DNA of 64,000 nucleotides. Origin: CAYRHJ01 sp964424105 (GTDB lineage Bacteria; Planctomycetota; Phycisphaerae; UBA1845). Under the pieces are notes generated by a model that ran no database searches, was not told where the DNA came from, and worked only from the letters and a program-made list of their open reading frames with translations. Location: contig CAYRHJ010000032.1 in NCBI GenBank assembly GCA_964424105.1, positions 62,001 through 126,000 on the forward strand, read 5' to 3'. Shown piece by piece: positions 34,889 to 44,112 of the stretch. Position numbers and translations under genes: made by a program. Position 1 is the first letter of the stretch, and every line of letters starts with the position of its first letter.

Positions 34889-35899
34889 ATGGCACCATCG
34901 GATGAAATGTTCCGCTCAATGGCCCGTATCGTGACGGCATGGGAGAAGCCTTTGCTTTTGTCCCACGCCAGACCCGACGGCGATGCGATGGGGTCATTGT
35001 TGGCCATGCGTTCCATTTTGCGAGCGCTCGGTTCAGCGCCGGTCGTAGCCCTGTTCGATCCCGTGCCGGAAAATCTCGCATTCATGGTTACGGCGGAGTC
35101 GCTCATCCAATGGGAGCAGTGGCATCGTAACGGAGGTCGGGCCGGCGTGGACGGCGTGTTGGTCATGGACACATGCACCTACAGCCAACTTGAGCCGGCA
35201 GCGGAATGGCTGCGAACCATCCGAAAAGACGCGAGCGTGCCCATCGTGGCGGTGGATCATCACGTCACGCGCGACGACGTTGCCCATCATGTGCTGGCGG
35301 ATGAATCGGCGGCGGCGACGTGTTCCATTCTGTTTGATTGGGCCCGGGCATGTGAATGGCCCGTCACCGCCGACGTCGCGCTGGCCTTGTTCGTCGGCAT
35401 CGCCACTGATACGGGCTGGTTTCGCTTTTCCAACACGGATCAGCGAACGCTTCAGGTCGCCGCTGATCTGGTGGCACGGGGCGTGATTCCGAACGATCTA
35501 CACGAGATGATCTATCAATCGGAGTCGGCCTGTCGCGTGCGTCTTCTCGGTGCGGCGTTGTGCGCCATGGAATTACTGAATGGCGATTCCGTCGCGATGA
35601 TGACCATTGATTCAGACATGTATCGCCGCACCGGCACCTCGCCGGCGGACACCGAAGGAATCATCAACGAACCCATGAAGATCGCATCGGTTCAACTGTC
35701 CATCCTTCTGGCAGCGCCGATCAACCCCAGCGATCCCGTCAAAGCCAGCTTTCGCAGCAAGGGTCAGATCAACGTGGCGGAGTTAGCTGCCGGGTTTGGA
35801 GGCGGTGGCCACCCCCGTGCCGCCGGTGCCCGGATCCCCGGCCCGCCCGACACCGTCAGGACACGTATTCTCGATGCCGTTCAGTCGTTGCGTCGATAG
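34889..35899 (+). CDS. nrnA: DHH phosphoesterase, NrnA-type
   Basis: A 336-residue DHH/DHHA1 protein of the NrnA type, which degrades very short RNA oligonucleotides and often pAp with Mn. The first motif is HARPDGDAMGS, the third is VDHHVT, and FVGIATDTGWFRFSNT carries the fourth aspartate; the DHHA1 domain ends with GFGGGGHPRAAGA. The length is usual. I use ATG 34889, with GGGAAGG upstream; an in-frame GTG at 34880 would add three residues. Kbl follows after 74 bases in the same direction, with no obvious functional tie. Confidence 0.9.
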   Translation: MAPSDEMFRSMARIVTAWEKPLLLSHARPDGDAMGSLLAMRSILRALGSAPVVALFDPVPENLAFMVTAESLIQWEQWHRNGGRAGVDGVLVMDTCTYSQLEPAAEWLRTIRKDASVPIVAVDHHVTRDDVAHHVLADESAAATCSILFDWARACEWPVTADVALALFVGIATDTGWFRFSNTDQRTLQVAADLVARGVIPNDLHEMIYQSESACRVRLLGAALCAMELLNGDSVAMMTIDSDMYRRTGTSPADTEGIINEPMKIASVQLSILLAAPINPSDPVKASFRSKGQINVAELAAGFGGGGHPRAAGARIPGPPDTVRTRILDAVQSLRR

Positions 35900-35973
35900 G
35901 CTGTTGACCGTCTAATACTCGTGTACTGCGTGGAAATGACTATCAGTAGGTGTGCGGCGGAAGCGAGGGAATC

Positions 35974-37215
35974 ATGTATACCCGAGTGAAACAATTCCTT
36001 GACGACGAGATCCAATCGATCCGTCAGGCCGGCCTCTACAAAGTGGAACGGGTCATCGTTTCACCGCAATCCAACCATATCGCGGTGACATACCCGCGAC
36101 ACGATCCGCCGCGGGACGTCATCAACTTTTGCAGCAACAACTATCTGGGCCTGTCGTCCCATCCCGAGGTGATGGCCGCCGCTCGCGAGGGATTGGAATC
36201 GCGAGGCTTCGGTCTATCGAGCGTCCGATTCATCTGCGGTACGCAGGACATTCACAAAGAGTTGGAACACACCATCAGCGGTTTTCTGGGCACCGAAGAC
36301 ACGCTCCTGTACACCTCCTGCTTCGACGCCAACGGTGGCCTGTTCGAAACGTTGCTCGGCCCAGACGACATCGTCATCACCGATCAACTCAATCACGCTT
36401 CGATCATCGACGGCATCCGTCTGTGCAAGGCCAAGCGCCTGATCTATCAGCACGCTGACATGGCTGATTTGGAGTCGAGGCTTAAGGAATCCGCGTCCGC
36501 GCGATTTCGATTGATCGCCACCGACGGGGTTTTCAGCATGGACGGCGACGTGGCCAAGCTGGGCGAAATCTGCGAACTGGCGGACAAGCATGACGCCCTT
36601 GTGATGGTCGACGATTCGCACGCCACGGGATTCATGGGGCGGACGGGCCGAGGCACGCACGAGCATTGCGGCGTGATGGGCAGGGTGGACGTTTTCACGA
36701 CGACGTTCGGCAAGGCCCTGGGCGGTGCATGTGGAGGCTGCACGTCAGGGCGGCGTGAAATCATCGAATTGCTTCGGCAGCGGTCGCGGCCTTATCTGTT
36801 CTCCAATTCGTTGCCGCCCGTGGTGGTCAGTGCGACCCGGCGCGCTTTTGAAATGTTGACCGGCTCGACAAGCTTGCGTGATCGCCTCGAATCGAACACC
36901 AAACGATTTCGTGCCGGTATGACCGATGCCCGCTTCGACATCAAGCCGGGCGTGCATCCCATTGTGCCCATCATGCTTTACAACGCGAAACTGAGCCAGG
37001 ACGTGGCCCGCGATCTTTTCGCCGAAGGCATTTACGTCATCGGCTTCTATTTCCCCGTCGTGCCGAAAGGTCAAGCTCGCATTCGCGTCCAATTGTCCGC
37101 CGGACACACGACCGAGCAGATCGACCAAGCCGTGTCGGCCTTCACCAAGGTCGGGCGAAAGTACGACGTCCTGGGCAAGACGCGTGATGACACCCTGGCC
37201 ATCTATGGTGAATAG
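35974..37215 (+). CDS. kbl: glycine C-acetyltransferase (2-amino-3-ketobutyrate CoA ligase)
   Basis: A 413-residue PLP enzyme of the alpha-oxoamine synthase family. It matches Kbl: NFCSNNYLGLSSHPEV, GLSSVRFICGTQDIHKELE, LLYTSCFDANGGLFE, VDDSHATGFMG, and TTTFGKALGGACGG with the PLP-binding lysine; FSNSLPPVVV completes the signature. It splits 2-amino-3-oxobutyrate with CoA into glycine and acetyl-CoA in threonine breakdown. The threonine dehydrogenase usually paired with it is not adjacent. GCGAGGGA upstream supports ATG 35974. KbL/BioF confusion is unlikely given these motifs. Confidence 0.93.
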   Translation: MYTRVKQFLDDEIQSIRQAGLYKVERVIVSPQSNHIAVTYPRHDPPRDVINFCSNNYLGLSSHPEVMAAAREGLESRGFGLSSVRFICGTQDIHKELEHTISGFLGTEDTLLYTSCFDANGGLFETLLGPDDIVITDQLNHASIIDGIRLCKAKRLIYQHADMADLESRLKESASARFRLIATDGVFSMDGDVAKLGEICELADKHDALVMVDDSHATGFMGRTGRGTHEHCGVMGRVDVFTTTFGKALGGACGGCTSGRREIIELLRQRSRPYLFSNSLPPVVVSATRRAFEMLTGSTSLRDRLESNTKRFRAGMTDARFDIKPGVHPIVPIMLYNAKLSQDVARDLFAEGIYVIGFYFPVVPKGQARIRVQLSAGHTTEQIDQAVSAFTKVGRKYDVLGKTRDDTLAIYGE

Positions 37216-37331
37216 GTTACCTCCGCACGCTCGGGTGCAAACCCGACACGTTGGAATCCATGGCCAACCGAGGGCCGCGTTGAGGACATTCTTGACCATC
37301 CACTCGTGGCCGGATACGCTGGTTTTGCGGA

Positions 37332-37396
37332 GTCGCCGGGCCATGTCGCCGGGCCATGTCGCCGGGCAATGTCGCCGGGCAATGTCGCCGGGCAGT
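37332..37396. repeat. 13-bp tandem repeat, five units
   Basis: GTCGCCGGGCCAT is repeated five times without gaps, the last three units carrying GGGCAAT or GGGCAGT. It lies in the 301-base gap between kbl and tRNA-Ser. No gene is there. Copy number is likely to vary between strains. Confidence 0.85.
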
Positions 37397-37516
37397 GTCC
37401 CGGTACTTCGCGGCGGCTCGGCGCGGATTGCAGACTAAGTGAAAGTCGCGAGACGTGGGCGTCGTCGCCGGGCGAATCGTGAAATTCATCGTTACTGAGT
37501 GCACGTAGACTTTTTT

Positions 37517-37607
37517 GGAGAGGTGGCTGAGCGGCTGAAAGCAACGGTTTGCTAAACCGTCGTGCTGGGTCACACCGGCACCGGGGGTTCGAATCCCCCC
37601 CTCTCCG
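37517..37607 (+). tRNA. tRNA-Ser (anticodon GCT)
   Basis: The acceptor GGAGAGG pairs fully with CCTCTCC. The anticodon arm ACGGT-TTGCTAA-ACCGT gives GCT, reading AGC and AGU serine codons. A long variable arm (CGTGCTGGGTCACACCGGCA) and the T arm GGGGGTTCGAATCCCCC follow. The discriminator is G, and CCA is not encoded. A run of six T lies directly upstream. Confidence 0.96.
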
Positions 37608-37751
37608 ATGCTCCGCATTTCCAGCCCGCACATGCGGTGTTCCCAAGTTTGCTAGTTAGAGTGCCAAATTCAAGCCGCCCGGAATCGGCGCAAGCCCAAG
37701 TCCCACACGGTCGCGGCTCGGTCAATTTAGGCGCCCCAAATTCAAATTGTG

Positions 37752-39245
37752 TTACAACGCATAGAGCGGCGTGAATTTGTTTTCCAAGTAATTCAGGAAG
37801 GGCTTGACTGACAGGGATTGCCCGGTGACTCGGCGGACGAGTTCGTTTGCTGGATATCGCATGCCGAGTCTGTGAATGTTGACACGCAGCCATTCGAGCA
37901 ACGTGGCCAATTCACCACGAGAAACCCGTTCGTCGAGATCCGGAACGTCGCGACGGATGGCTTCGAAGAACTGCGCGGCGTAGAGTTTGCCCAGGGCATA
38001 CGTTGGAAAATACCCGAACGATCCCATCGACCAGTGAATGTCCTGAAGGCAGCCGAGGCGGTTCGATGGCGGGTCCAGCCCCAGCAGGCTGCGGAAGCCG
38101 GCGTTCCACGCTTCCGGCAGGTCCGCAACGTCGAGTCGACCGTCCAGCAAGTCCAATTCCAGGTTGAATCGGAGTATGATGTGGAGGTTGTAGGTGACCT
38201 CGTCCGCCTCGACGCGAATGAACGACGGCTTGACGACGTTGACGGCCCCGACGAACGCATCCAAATTGACATCGTCGAGGGACGGAGCGAAGGACTTCTG
38301 ACAGTCTGGGTAAAAGTGTTGCCAAAACGGCTGGCTACGACCGACGAAGTTTTCCCAAAAGAGCGACTGGGATTCGTGAATGCCCAGCGAGGCGGCGTGT
38401 CCGGCGGGCGTGAAGACATGCTGCGGATCGAGTCCTTGTTCGTATAGGCCATGGCCCGCCTCGTGAAGACTTCCGAAAAACGCCGGGCTGAAAAAGGTTT
38501 CGTCGTACCGGGTGGTCAGCCGCACGTCGGTTGGCGTGGTGCCGGAGCAAAAAGGGTGGGCGGAGACGTCCAGGCGTCCGGCGTCGAAATCGAAGCCGAT
38601 GGCTGCGAGGATGTGACGTGCGAACGATTCCTGTGCGGCTCGCGGGTAGGGACGATGGAGGATCGATTCATCGGGCTGGGCGGGGCTGTTGACGATTCGT
38701 TGGACGAACTCGGCCAATGATTTGCCTAACTCGGCAAACAGCTTGGCGATGTCGGCGGTTTTGGCATCCGGCTCAAATTCGTCGAGCAGGGCGTCGTAGC
38801 GGTGTTCCGCATATCCGACGTGGTCGGCGAGTTCGCGCTTCAGCTTGATCAGTTCAGCCAGGTGGGGCGCGAAGACGGCGAAGTGATCATCCGCGCGAGC
38901 CATGGCCCAGACGGCCTTGGCTCGTGATGAAGTTCGGGCGATGGCGGCCACCAGATCAGCCGGCACCTTGACGGCTCGATGGTAAGCGCGGCGGAACTCG
39001 CGAACGTTGGTTTCGACGACGGGATCGCTTGAATGGCCATCCAATTCTGCAAGAAGGTCGCCGATTTCGGGGGCGGATTGTCGTTCGTGGATGAATCGAG
39101 CCATCAAGGACAATTGCGCGGATCGGCCTTCGATGCCCTTGGGCGGCATCAGCGTCTCCTGATCCCAATCGAGCAACGATTCAATGGCGGAGAGCTGTCC
39201 CACCTCGCGGACGCGATTCATGAATCGTTCATACGCTCGTGTCAT
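37752..39245 (-). CDS. M32-family metallocarboxypeptidase
   Basis: A 497-residue zinc carboxypeptidase (Taq type, M32) that trims C-terminal residues. The zinc site is HEAGHGLYEQGL, and the third ligand is the glutamate of GIHESQSLFWEN. WDQETLMPP near the N-terminus and DVRLTTRYDE before the HExxH are family hallmarks, as is ADEVTYNLHIILRF. The length is typical. CAGGAGCG just upstream fixes ATG 39245, although the frame is open to 39368. The gene converges on tRNA-Ser and stands alone. Confidence 0.94.
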   Translation of the reverse strand: MTRAYERFMNRVREVGQLSAIESLLDWDQETLMPPKGIEGRSAQLSLMARFIHERQSAPEIGDLLAELDGHSSDPVVETNVREFRRAYHRAVKVPADLVAAIARTSSRAKAVWAMARADDHFAVFAPHLAELIKLKRELADHVGYAEHRYDALLDEFEPDAKTADIAKLFAELGKSLAEFVQRIVNSPAQPDESILHRPYPRAAQESFARHILAAIGFDFDAGRLDVSAHPFCSGTTPTDVRLTTRYDETFFSPAFFGSLHEAGHGLYEQGLDPQHVFTPAGHAASLGIHESQSLFWENFVGRSQPFWQHFYPDCQKSFAPSLDDVNLDAFVGAVNVVKPSFIRVEADEVTYNLHIILRFNLELDLLDGRLDVADLPEAWNAGFRSLLGLDPPSNRLGCLQDIHWSMGSFGYFPTYALGKLYAAQFFEAIRRDVPDLDERVSRGELATLLEWLRVNIHRLGMRYPANELVRRVTGQSLSVKPFLNYLENKFTPLYAL

Positions 39246-39378
39246 GCGGAGTCGCTCCTGCCGTCCTCCGTGCTGAAACCGGATGACACTGGCCAGGCGA
39301 ACAAAAAGACCCGCCGGAACACCGTGGCCCGGCGGGTCGTTAAGGCATACTGGACTAGACCGGTTCACGGTCCGTCAA

Positions 39379-39440
39379 CGACCGCTTCCTGACAATCGCG
39401 GCTCGGAAGAGACGCGGTCGCGGCTCGGAAACAGACGGGC
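39379..39440. repeat. family B repeat
   Basis: ACCGCTTCCTGACAATCGCG followed by GCTCGGAAGAGACGCGGTCG is a diverged family B unit with a second partial unit behind it. ACCGGTTCACGGTCCG lies just in front, as at the 10727 copy. It occupies the gap between the secreted-protein genes and the carboxypeptidase promoter region. Confidence 0.7.
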
Positions 39441-39460
39441 GTGCGTGAACGACGCCGGAA

Positions 39461-39889
39461 CTAGGATCCGACGTCGAGGATTGGCTGAATGACCAACCAG
39501 TCGTAATCGTCCACGTCGTCGTCGTCGTCAAAATCGAATCGTCCACAGCCGGATTTCAGGCCGCCGCCCGGACCCGACATGCAATCATGCATGCAACTGT
39601 AATCGCTCAACTCCACGATCTGATCGGTGTTGCAATCGCCCGGCAAGGTCGGTGCCAGCACCGCGCCGATACAGCCCATGGCGCCGGCGTGCATGATGAC
39701 ACTGCTGCGCGACGACCGGCCGATGAGCGCCTGTCCATAATTGAACAGGGCGTTCTGGCCGGCTTCACCAACGCCGGCTGAAACGGCCGTACACTTTGCA
39801 GATACGCTGCCGCCGACACTTGACGATTCATTTTCCGCAGTAGGCGCCGAGGCCAGCGCGATGGATAATATGGTGATCAACAAATTCAT
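39461..39889 (-). CDS. secreted dockerin-like protein
   Basis: A 142-residue exported protein with a signal peptide of about 17 residues. Its C-terminal half has two EF-hand-like dockerin segments: PGDCNTDQIVELSDYSC and FDFDDDDDVDDYDWLVIQ, separated by a cysteine-bearing loop. In Planctomycetota such dockerin-like tails are common on secreted proteins, where partner cohesins are often not obvious. A CAGGAGAAT site precedes ATG 39889. It is the last gene of a run of three secreted-protein genes read from 43683 to 39461. Confidence 0.78.
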   Translation of the reverse strand: MNLLITILSIALASAPTAENESSSVGGSVSAKCTAVSAGVGEAGQNALFNYGQALIGRSSRSSVIMHAGAMGCIGAVLAPTLPGDCNTDQIVELSDYSCMHDCMSGPGGGLKSGCGRFDFDDDDDVDDYDWLVIQPILDVGS

Positions 39890-39931
39890 TTTATGATTCT
39901 CCTGAATGGATGAAAGATCATTGTTGCACTC

Positions 39932-41599
39932 CTAGCCTCCGATGAGCACCGAGCCGCCCACGGGAATCAGATCGACCCTCTCATCCATGAAGACGGACTC
40001 GGAATACGTCCCGGCTTGAATCTGGATGCGTGGAGCCGTCCAATTGTGACTATCGACGAGACTGTCGGCTTCACCGACCGTGTTGAACGGGTTGGCGGGC
40101 GTTCCCAATTCGACTCCGACAAACAATCGATTGACGTTGATCGTGCCACCGATTCGTAGCCAGCGTTCGATGATGGGAAACGTTATGTTGAATCGACCGT
40201 ATAGGCTGCTGTATTGCTCGCGATTGGTGCAGCCGGGGGTGATGTTGGTCGGAAAGCAGATGCCAAAGAGCTGCCCCATCACGCGGTCGCCGCCGTCGAA
40301 AATGGCTGACCCGCTGGAACCGCCCTCGGTGATGCCATTATCCATTTCCAGATAATGATACATGTTCGTGGGACGGTTGGTGCACGGTCCTGCGTTCAAC
40401 TCCGAATGCATCTGCGTGCCTCGCCGGAAGCTCCCACTGGGATGATGATAGCCGACGAACGTTACCGGCAGACCACCGGTGGTGAAACCGGCCAAGGCGG
40501 TGAATGCGTTTCCGTTCAGACGGATGAACGTCATGTCGTTGCCGGAGTTCGTTGAATTGGTGTTCAGCAACTGGCCGCCATTGCTTCGCGGAAGGGAGGC
40601 ATAGCTCGGCAACGTACCGTTGCAGGCGTTCGTCGTCCAATCCCAGACGACCTCCAGCGTGTTCACTGATGTTTGCGTACTGAGACAGTGAAACGCGGTC
40701 AGGAAGTGGGGCACGGCGGTGGCGCCGTCGAAATCGTTCAAGGCTGTGCCGGAGCACAAGAAGTTGCCCGTGCCGACCATGAAATTCATCTGCCCTGATG
40801 CGTCTCGACCGAAAGTATCGGTGGCGAAACAGTTGGCATCGACGTGGCAGCCCAGCAGACCTTCCGGGTCGGCTGCGTCAGCGGGGCTGGCGGTCAATCC
40901 GCCCGGATGTTGATCAAAATGGATCAAGTCCGGCACGTCGAACTGTGGAGCGTCGGTGCCGGTCACCTCGATATAGGCGGTGTCACCCGGCACGTAGGCC
41001 GTCCAGAAATCGCCGTCCTGTTCCGGACCGGTCCCAGTAAACGGCCCGCGGACAATCAGGCCATCGAGAACCGTATCGGAATAGACGAGCACGCTGCCTT
41101 GGCCGACGTTGAAGTCGGTAAAATGCAATCGAATCCCAATGGCGCCGGGCGATCGGACGGACAACGTATACAGGTCGTTTCCATTGGGATCCGCGAGTCT
41201 CTGCGAGGCGCCGCCCGGCAAAAAGACGTTGAGATTTTGCAACGAACGGTTCAGACCCACCCGTTTGGGGGGCGTGCTGATGTTTGCAAAATGAGTGGCC
41301 GCCTCGGCCTCCACGGCGTCCATCTCGATTTGGCTGACGACTTTCAGCTCGGAAACATTGACCGCTGCGCGAAACGCGGTGGCCATGTTAAGGCTGATGG
41401 GTACGGGCGGGTCCGGCAGGTTCAGGACTGGGGCGGCTTGTGCGTCGACGATTTCCTGTGCTCGCGCCGCGGACGACCATGTCATCCAAGCGGCGAGGGC
41501 CAGCATCGACAAACCGAGCCGTCCAAGCGGTTTCCTGGAATCCGGCTTTCGCCGGAATGACGGGTTCGAACGCAATTGGTTGGCTTTTGTCATGTTCAT
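39932..41599 (-). CDS. secreted trypsin-fold serine protease
   Basis: A 555-residue exported serine protease. The triad is visible as H in LTAFHCLS, D in NDMTFIRL and S in EGGSSGSAIFD, the pattern of lysyl endopeptidase-like S1 enzymes. A non-catalytic beta domain of ~200 residues precedes the protease, and a C-terminal part (NPFNTVGEADSLVD) suggests a second beta module. The signal peptide has its hydrophobic core at about 28-46, ending ARA. The basic region before that core, SFRRKPDSRK, is the in-frame translation of a family A palindrome. AAAGGAA precedes ATG 41599. It probably processes or degrades extracellular protein. Confidence 0.88.
   Translation of the reverse strand: MNMTKANQLRSNPSFRRKPDSRKPLGRLGLSMLALAAWMTWSSAARAQEIVDAQAAPVLNLPDPPVPISLNMATAFRAAVNVSELKVVSQIEMDAVEAEAATHFANISTPPKRVGLNRSLQNLNVFLPGGASQRLADPNGNDLYTLSVRSPGAIGIRLHFTDFNVGQGSVLVYSDTVLDGLIVRGPFTGTGPEQDGDFWTAYVPGDTAYIEVTGTDAPQFDVPDLIHFDQHPGGLTASPADAADPEGLLGCHVDANCFATDTFGRDASGQMNFMVGTGNFLCSGTALNDFDGATAVPHFLTAFHCLSTQTSVNTLEVVWDWTTNACNGTLPSYASLPRSNGGQLLNTNSTNSGNDMTFIRLNGNAFTALAGFTTGGLPVTFVGYHHPSGSFRRGTQMHSELNAGPCTNRPTNMYHYLEMDNGITEGGSSGSAIFDGGDRVMGQLFGICFPTNITPGCTNREQYSSLYGRFNITFPIIERWLRIGGTINVNRLFVGVELGTPANPFNTVGEADSLVDSHNWTAPRIQIQAGTYSESVFMDERVDLIPVGGSVLIGG
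41531..41568. repeat. family A repeat inside a signal peptide coding region
   Basis: TCCTGGAATCCGGCTTTCGC, then CGGAATGACGGG, is a full family A copy read here on the minus strand in frame with the protease gene. It codes for residues ~11-23, ahead of the hydrophobic core of the signal peptide. Confidence 0.88.
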
Positions 41600-41667
41600 A
41601 CGTCGTTCCTTTCGTGTAGGTCTATGGGCCTGATGATGATCCCTTCAATGACCACGATCAACGCGGT

Positions 41668-43683
41668 TTATTGCAGGGATACCAAGACCAGAACCAGACC
41701 CTTACCCTCGGTTAACGACGTCATCGCTTTGCCAATGATCGCGCCTTGTGACCGATCGTGGTCGGTGACCTTCATGGCGTGACCGGGAACATCGGAGGTG
41801 GTGAGAAGGTCGCCCGGCTCAATGGGGCCGTTCGACGCATCCACGAGGCAGTACACACGACCGGTCAGGGCGACGGGATGGTCACCGTTGGCGACCGAAC
41901 CCTCTTGACCCATCAACATGCCCGTCTTGATCCCGCCAGCTCCACTGACGATGCCCGCCACCGTGCGATCATACGCCTTCGAGCTGACCATCAGCTTGCC
42001 CGCGTTCCGCGGATCGATGGACACCACCATTCCGGGCTGAACGTCGCCCGACGAGGCTTGAATGTCGAACTGCTCGGACAGGTCGGAACCGCCGGTGATG
42101 TTGATTTCCTGGGTAGTGACGCGCCCGTCACCACTAACGTCACCATCGAGTGTGATGGTGACGGTTCCCGCGGCGTTGCGAATCTGGACCAAGCCGGCGC
42201 TGCCGGAATCTCCGTCCATGAAAACGGTGGCTGTGCCAGAACCGTCACCCCTGAAGAGCGAAAGCTCGCCGCCATCGGAACCGGAACCGGCGCTGAGGAT
42301 GACCGTGCGATCGTTGGTTACGGAACCGTCAAACAGTAGCAATTCGCCGAATCCACCGTTCCAGAGGCGCCAGTTCTCCAGCCCATCCGTGCCATGTCCG
42401 CTGATTTGGCCAATGGCTCCGAAAATCTCTACGCCGGGGTCCCCGTCGCTCTGGCGAAACACGGCATGTCCTGAACCGTTGGCATCGATGATGGCTCGCG
42501 TGGCGAACGTGTTCACGCCCGTGGACTGATTGAGCGTGATGCTGCCGAAGGTATCCGCACGCAACGCTACGCCCGGCCAGATGCTGTCGGTCAAGTGCAT
42601 GTTCATAAACCCGCCGCCGCCGCCGGCGGGGCTGCCCAAAATCACGGTTTGGGCGCCGGCCTCATCGTTCGTACGCAGCACGCCGCCCCCATTGCCGTTG
42701 CTTCCCAATGATGCATGCACCGTACCACCGATGTTGGCGACGTGACGGATTTGGCCCTCAGCAGACACCGTGCCGTCCCCGCCATTCGCAAAGACCGATG
42801 GGCCGCCGTCGGCGTCAGTGAGCGTGAGTTGACCACCGAAATTGCTGGTCGCGCTGAGTATGGCTGTGATTTGATTGCCCTCATCATCATGAAGCAGGAC
42901 TTCGCCCCAGAGGTCGCCCCAGAGCCGGATCTGTTCCAGGCCATCGCTGCCGTACATGTTGATGCGAGGTACTGCAAAAAACTCAAACACCCGCTGCGCC
43001 ACGTTATTATGATTTCCCCATATTCCTAAAAATCCCGGGTCCGTCGCGTCGCCCAAGTCAATATTGTCATCAAGTTCAGGACTGGCCACCCGGTTCACGC
43101 GATAGGCATAGGGAACAGCCGTCAACGGGGTGCGCGGCAGTAGCTCCGCGGCTCCGTTGACGCGAATACCCATTTCCCGGCCCGTTCCATCGAACGATGA
43201 CGCGGAAACGGGGATTTGCGCGTTGATCACGCCGTCCGTCATGGGCACGTTGTTCACGTTGATCGGACCTTCCACAAGCGGACCGCCGCCGGCTTCGTAA
43301 ATCCGAACGGCGAGATCCACCGAAGCGCCGGCCAGTGGATCACCATTGTTGTCCGTCAGTAACGCTTGCAGACTCACTTGAGCGGTGTCATTGTCAAAGA
43401 TGGGAGCGGGCGGACCGACAAATTCCGAGCTTGAAACAGCTCCTTGAGTTCCCGCAAAGGGCAACGATGACCCGGAATCTTGCACGCCGGCGTCGAAAGT
43501 CGTCGGATCGACGGGTTCAGATACAATCGGCGGCTGCGAATGCTGCAACCCCGTGTCATCCTCTTGATCCACGTCGGCAACAATCGCATCGCCCACGTCC
43601 TGGTCGGTAATCTCGTTTTGGGCGTATGCCGAGACAACACCCCACATGCCAATCGCGCCAATAATACACAGCAATCGTCCCAT
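41668..43683 (-). CDS. large secreted beta-rich protein, function unknown
   Basis: A 671-residue exported protein with a signal peptide (about 1-21, ending AYA). The N-terminal third contains a folded module with VSLQALLTDNNGDPLAGASV and ends PLTAVPYAYRVNRV, a phrase common in tail-fibre-like surface proteins. The centre is a long glycine/aspartate-rich stretch of beta repeats (for example DGLEQIRLWGDLWGEVLLHD and its echo DGLENWRLWNGGFGELLLFD). The C-terminal ~100 residues (GDLLTTSDVPGHAMKV, then GKGLVLVLVSLQ) form a conserved end domain seen on many bacterial surface proteins. AAGGAGC precedes ATG 43683. It is first in the secreted-protein run; a fibre or adhesin role is a guess. Confidence 0.75.
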   Translation of the reverse strand: MGRLLCIIGAIGMWGVVSAYAQNEITDQDVGDAIVADVDQEDDTGLQHSQPPIVSEPVDPTTFDAGVQDSGSSLPFAGTQGAVSSSEFVGPPAPIFDNDTAQVSLQALLTDNNGDPLAGASVDLAVRIYEAGGGPLVEGPINVNNVPMTDGVINAQIPVSASSFDGTGREMGIRVNGAAELLPRTPLTAVPYAYRVNRVASPELDDNIDLGDATDPGFLGIWGNHNNVAQRVFEFFAVPRINMYGSDGLEQIRLWGDLWGEVLLHDDEGNQITAILSATSNFGGQLTLTDADGGPSVFANGGDGTVSAEGQIRHVANIGGTVHASLGSNGNGGGVLRTNDEAGAQTVILGSPAGGGGGFMNMHLTDSIWPGVALRADTFGSITLNQSTGVNTFATRAIIDANGSGHAVFRQSDGDPGVEIFGAIGQISGHGTDGLENWRLWNGGFGELLLFDGSVTNDRTVILSAGSGSDGGELSLFRGDGSGTATVFMDGDSGSAGLVQIRNAAGTVTITLDGDVSGDGRVTTQEINITGGSDLSEQFDIQASSGDVQPGMVVSIDPRNAGKLMVSSKAYDRTVAGIVSGAGGIKTGMLMGQEGSVANGDHPVALTGRVYCLVDASNGPIEPGDLLTTSDVPGHAMKVTDHDRSQGAIIGKAMTSLTEGKGLVLVLVSLQ

Positions 43684-44112
43684 CGCGTGCTCCTTATAAA
43701 CTAAACAGGGATCCCACGTTACATCGTTTGATGCCGATACAATAGGATGAGCTACCCCGGTCGGGACCGCCCCACAGCCCGATTCGGTCTTGAGAGGAGA
43801 GAGTCCAGCTCGCCTACCCCGTGCCCTCCAACGTCTTTACAACGCCTCTCATAATCGATCAAATCGCTTTTGACAAGCTCTTTTTCGGTCATATCTTTCG
43901 GCGGGCGGTCCACGGCGTGTTGAAGCGAGGTTTTTCTTCTTGTTAACGCGGCTGGGACTGTGCAAGTCAGCATGGTATCGTGGCTTGTAACGTCACTCCG
44001 GCGAAAGCCGGAGTCCAGGGCGGCGCGTTGAGGGCTGGATTCCGGCCTGCGCCGGAATGACGTCGGGGCCAGGTCCGTCGAAAGGTCCACGACCCAACCC
44101 GCCCGGAGGCAG
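43684..44112. repeat. intergenic region with two opposed family A repeats
   Basis: The 429 bases between divergent genes hold no supported gene. Family A copies face each other at 43991-44019 (CGTCACTCCGGCGAAAGCCG...) and 44035-44063 (CTGGATTCCGGCCTGCGCCG...), about 15 bases apart, just upstream of the exporter gene. The promoter of the secreted-protein genes should lie near 43700-43760. Confidence 0.7.

Noticed and set aside
37203..37646. 147-codon minus frame over tRNA-Ser
   Set aside because: It crosses the 13-bp tandem array and the tRNA, and its sequence is a shadow of these.
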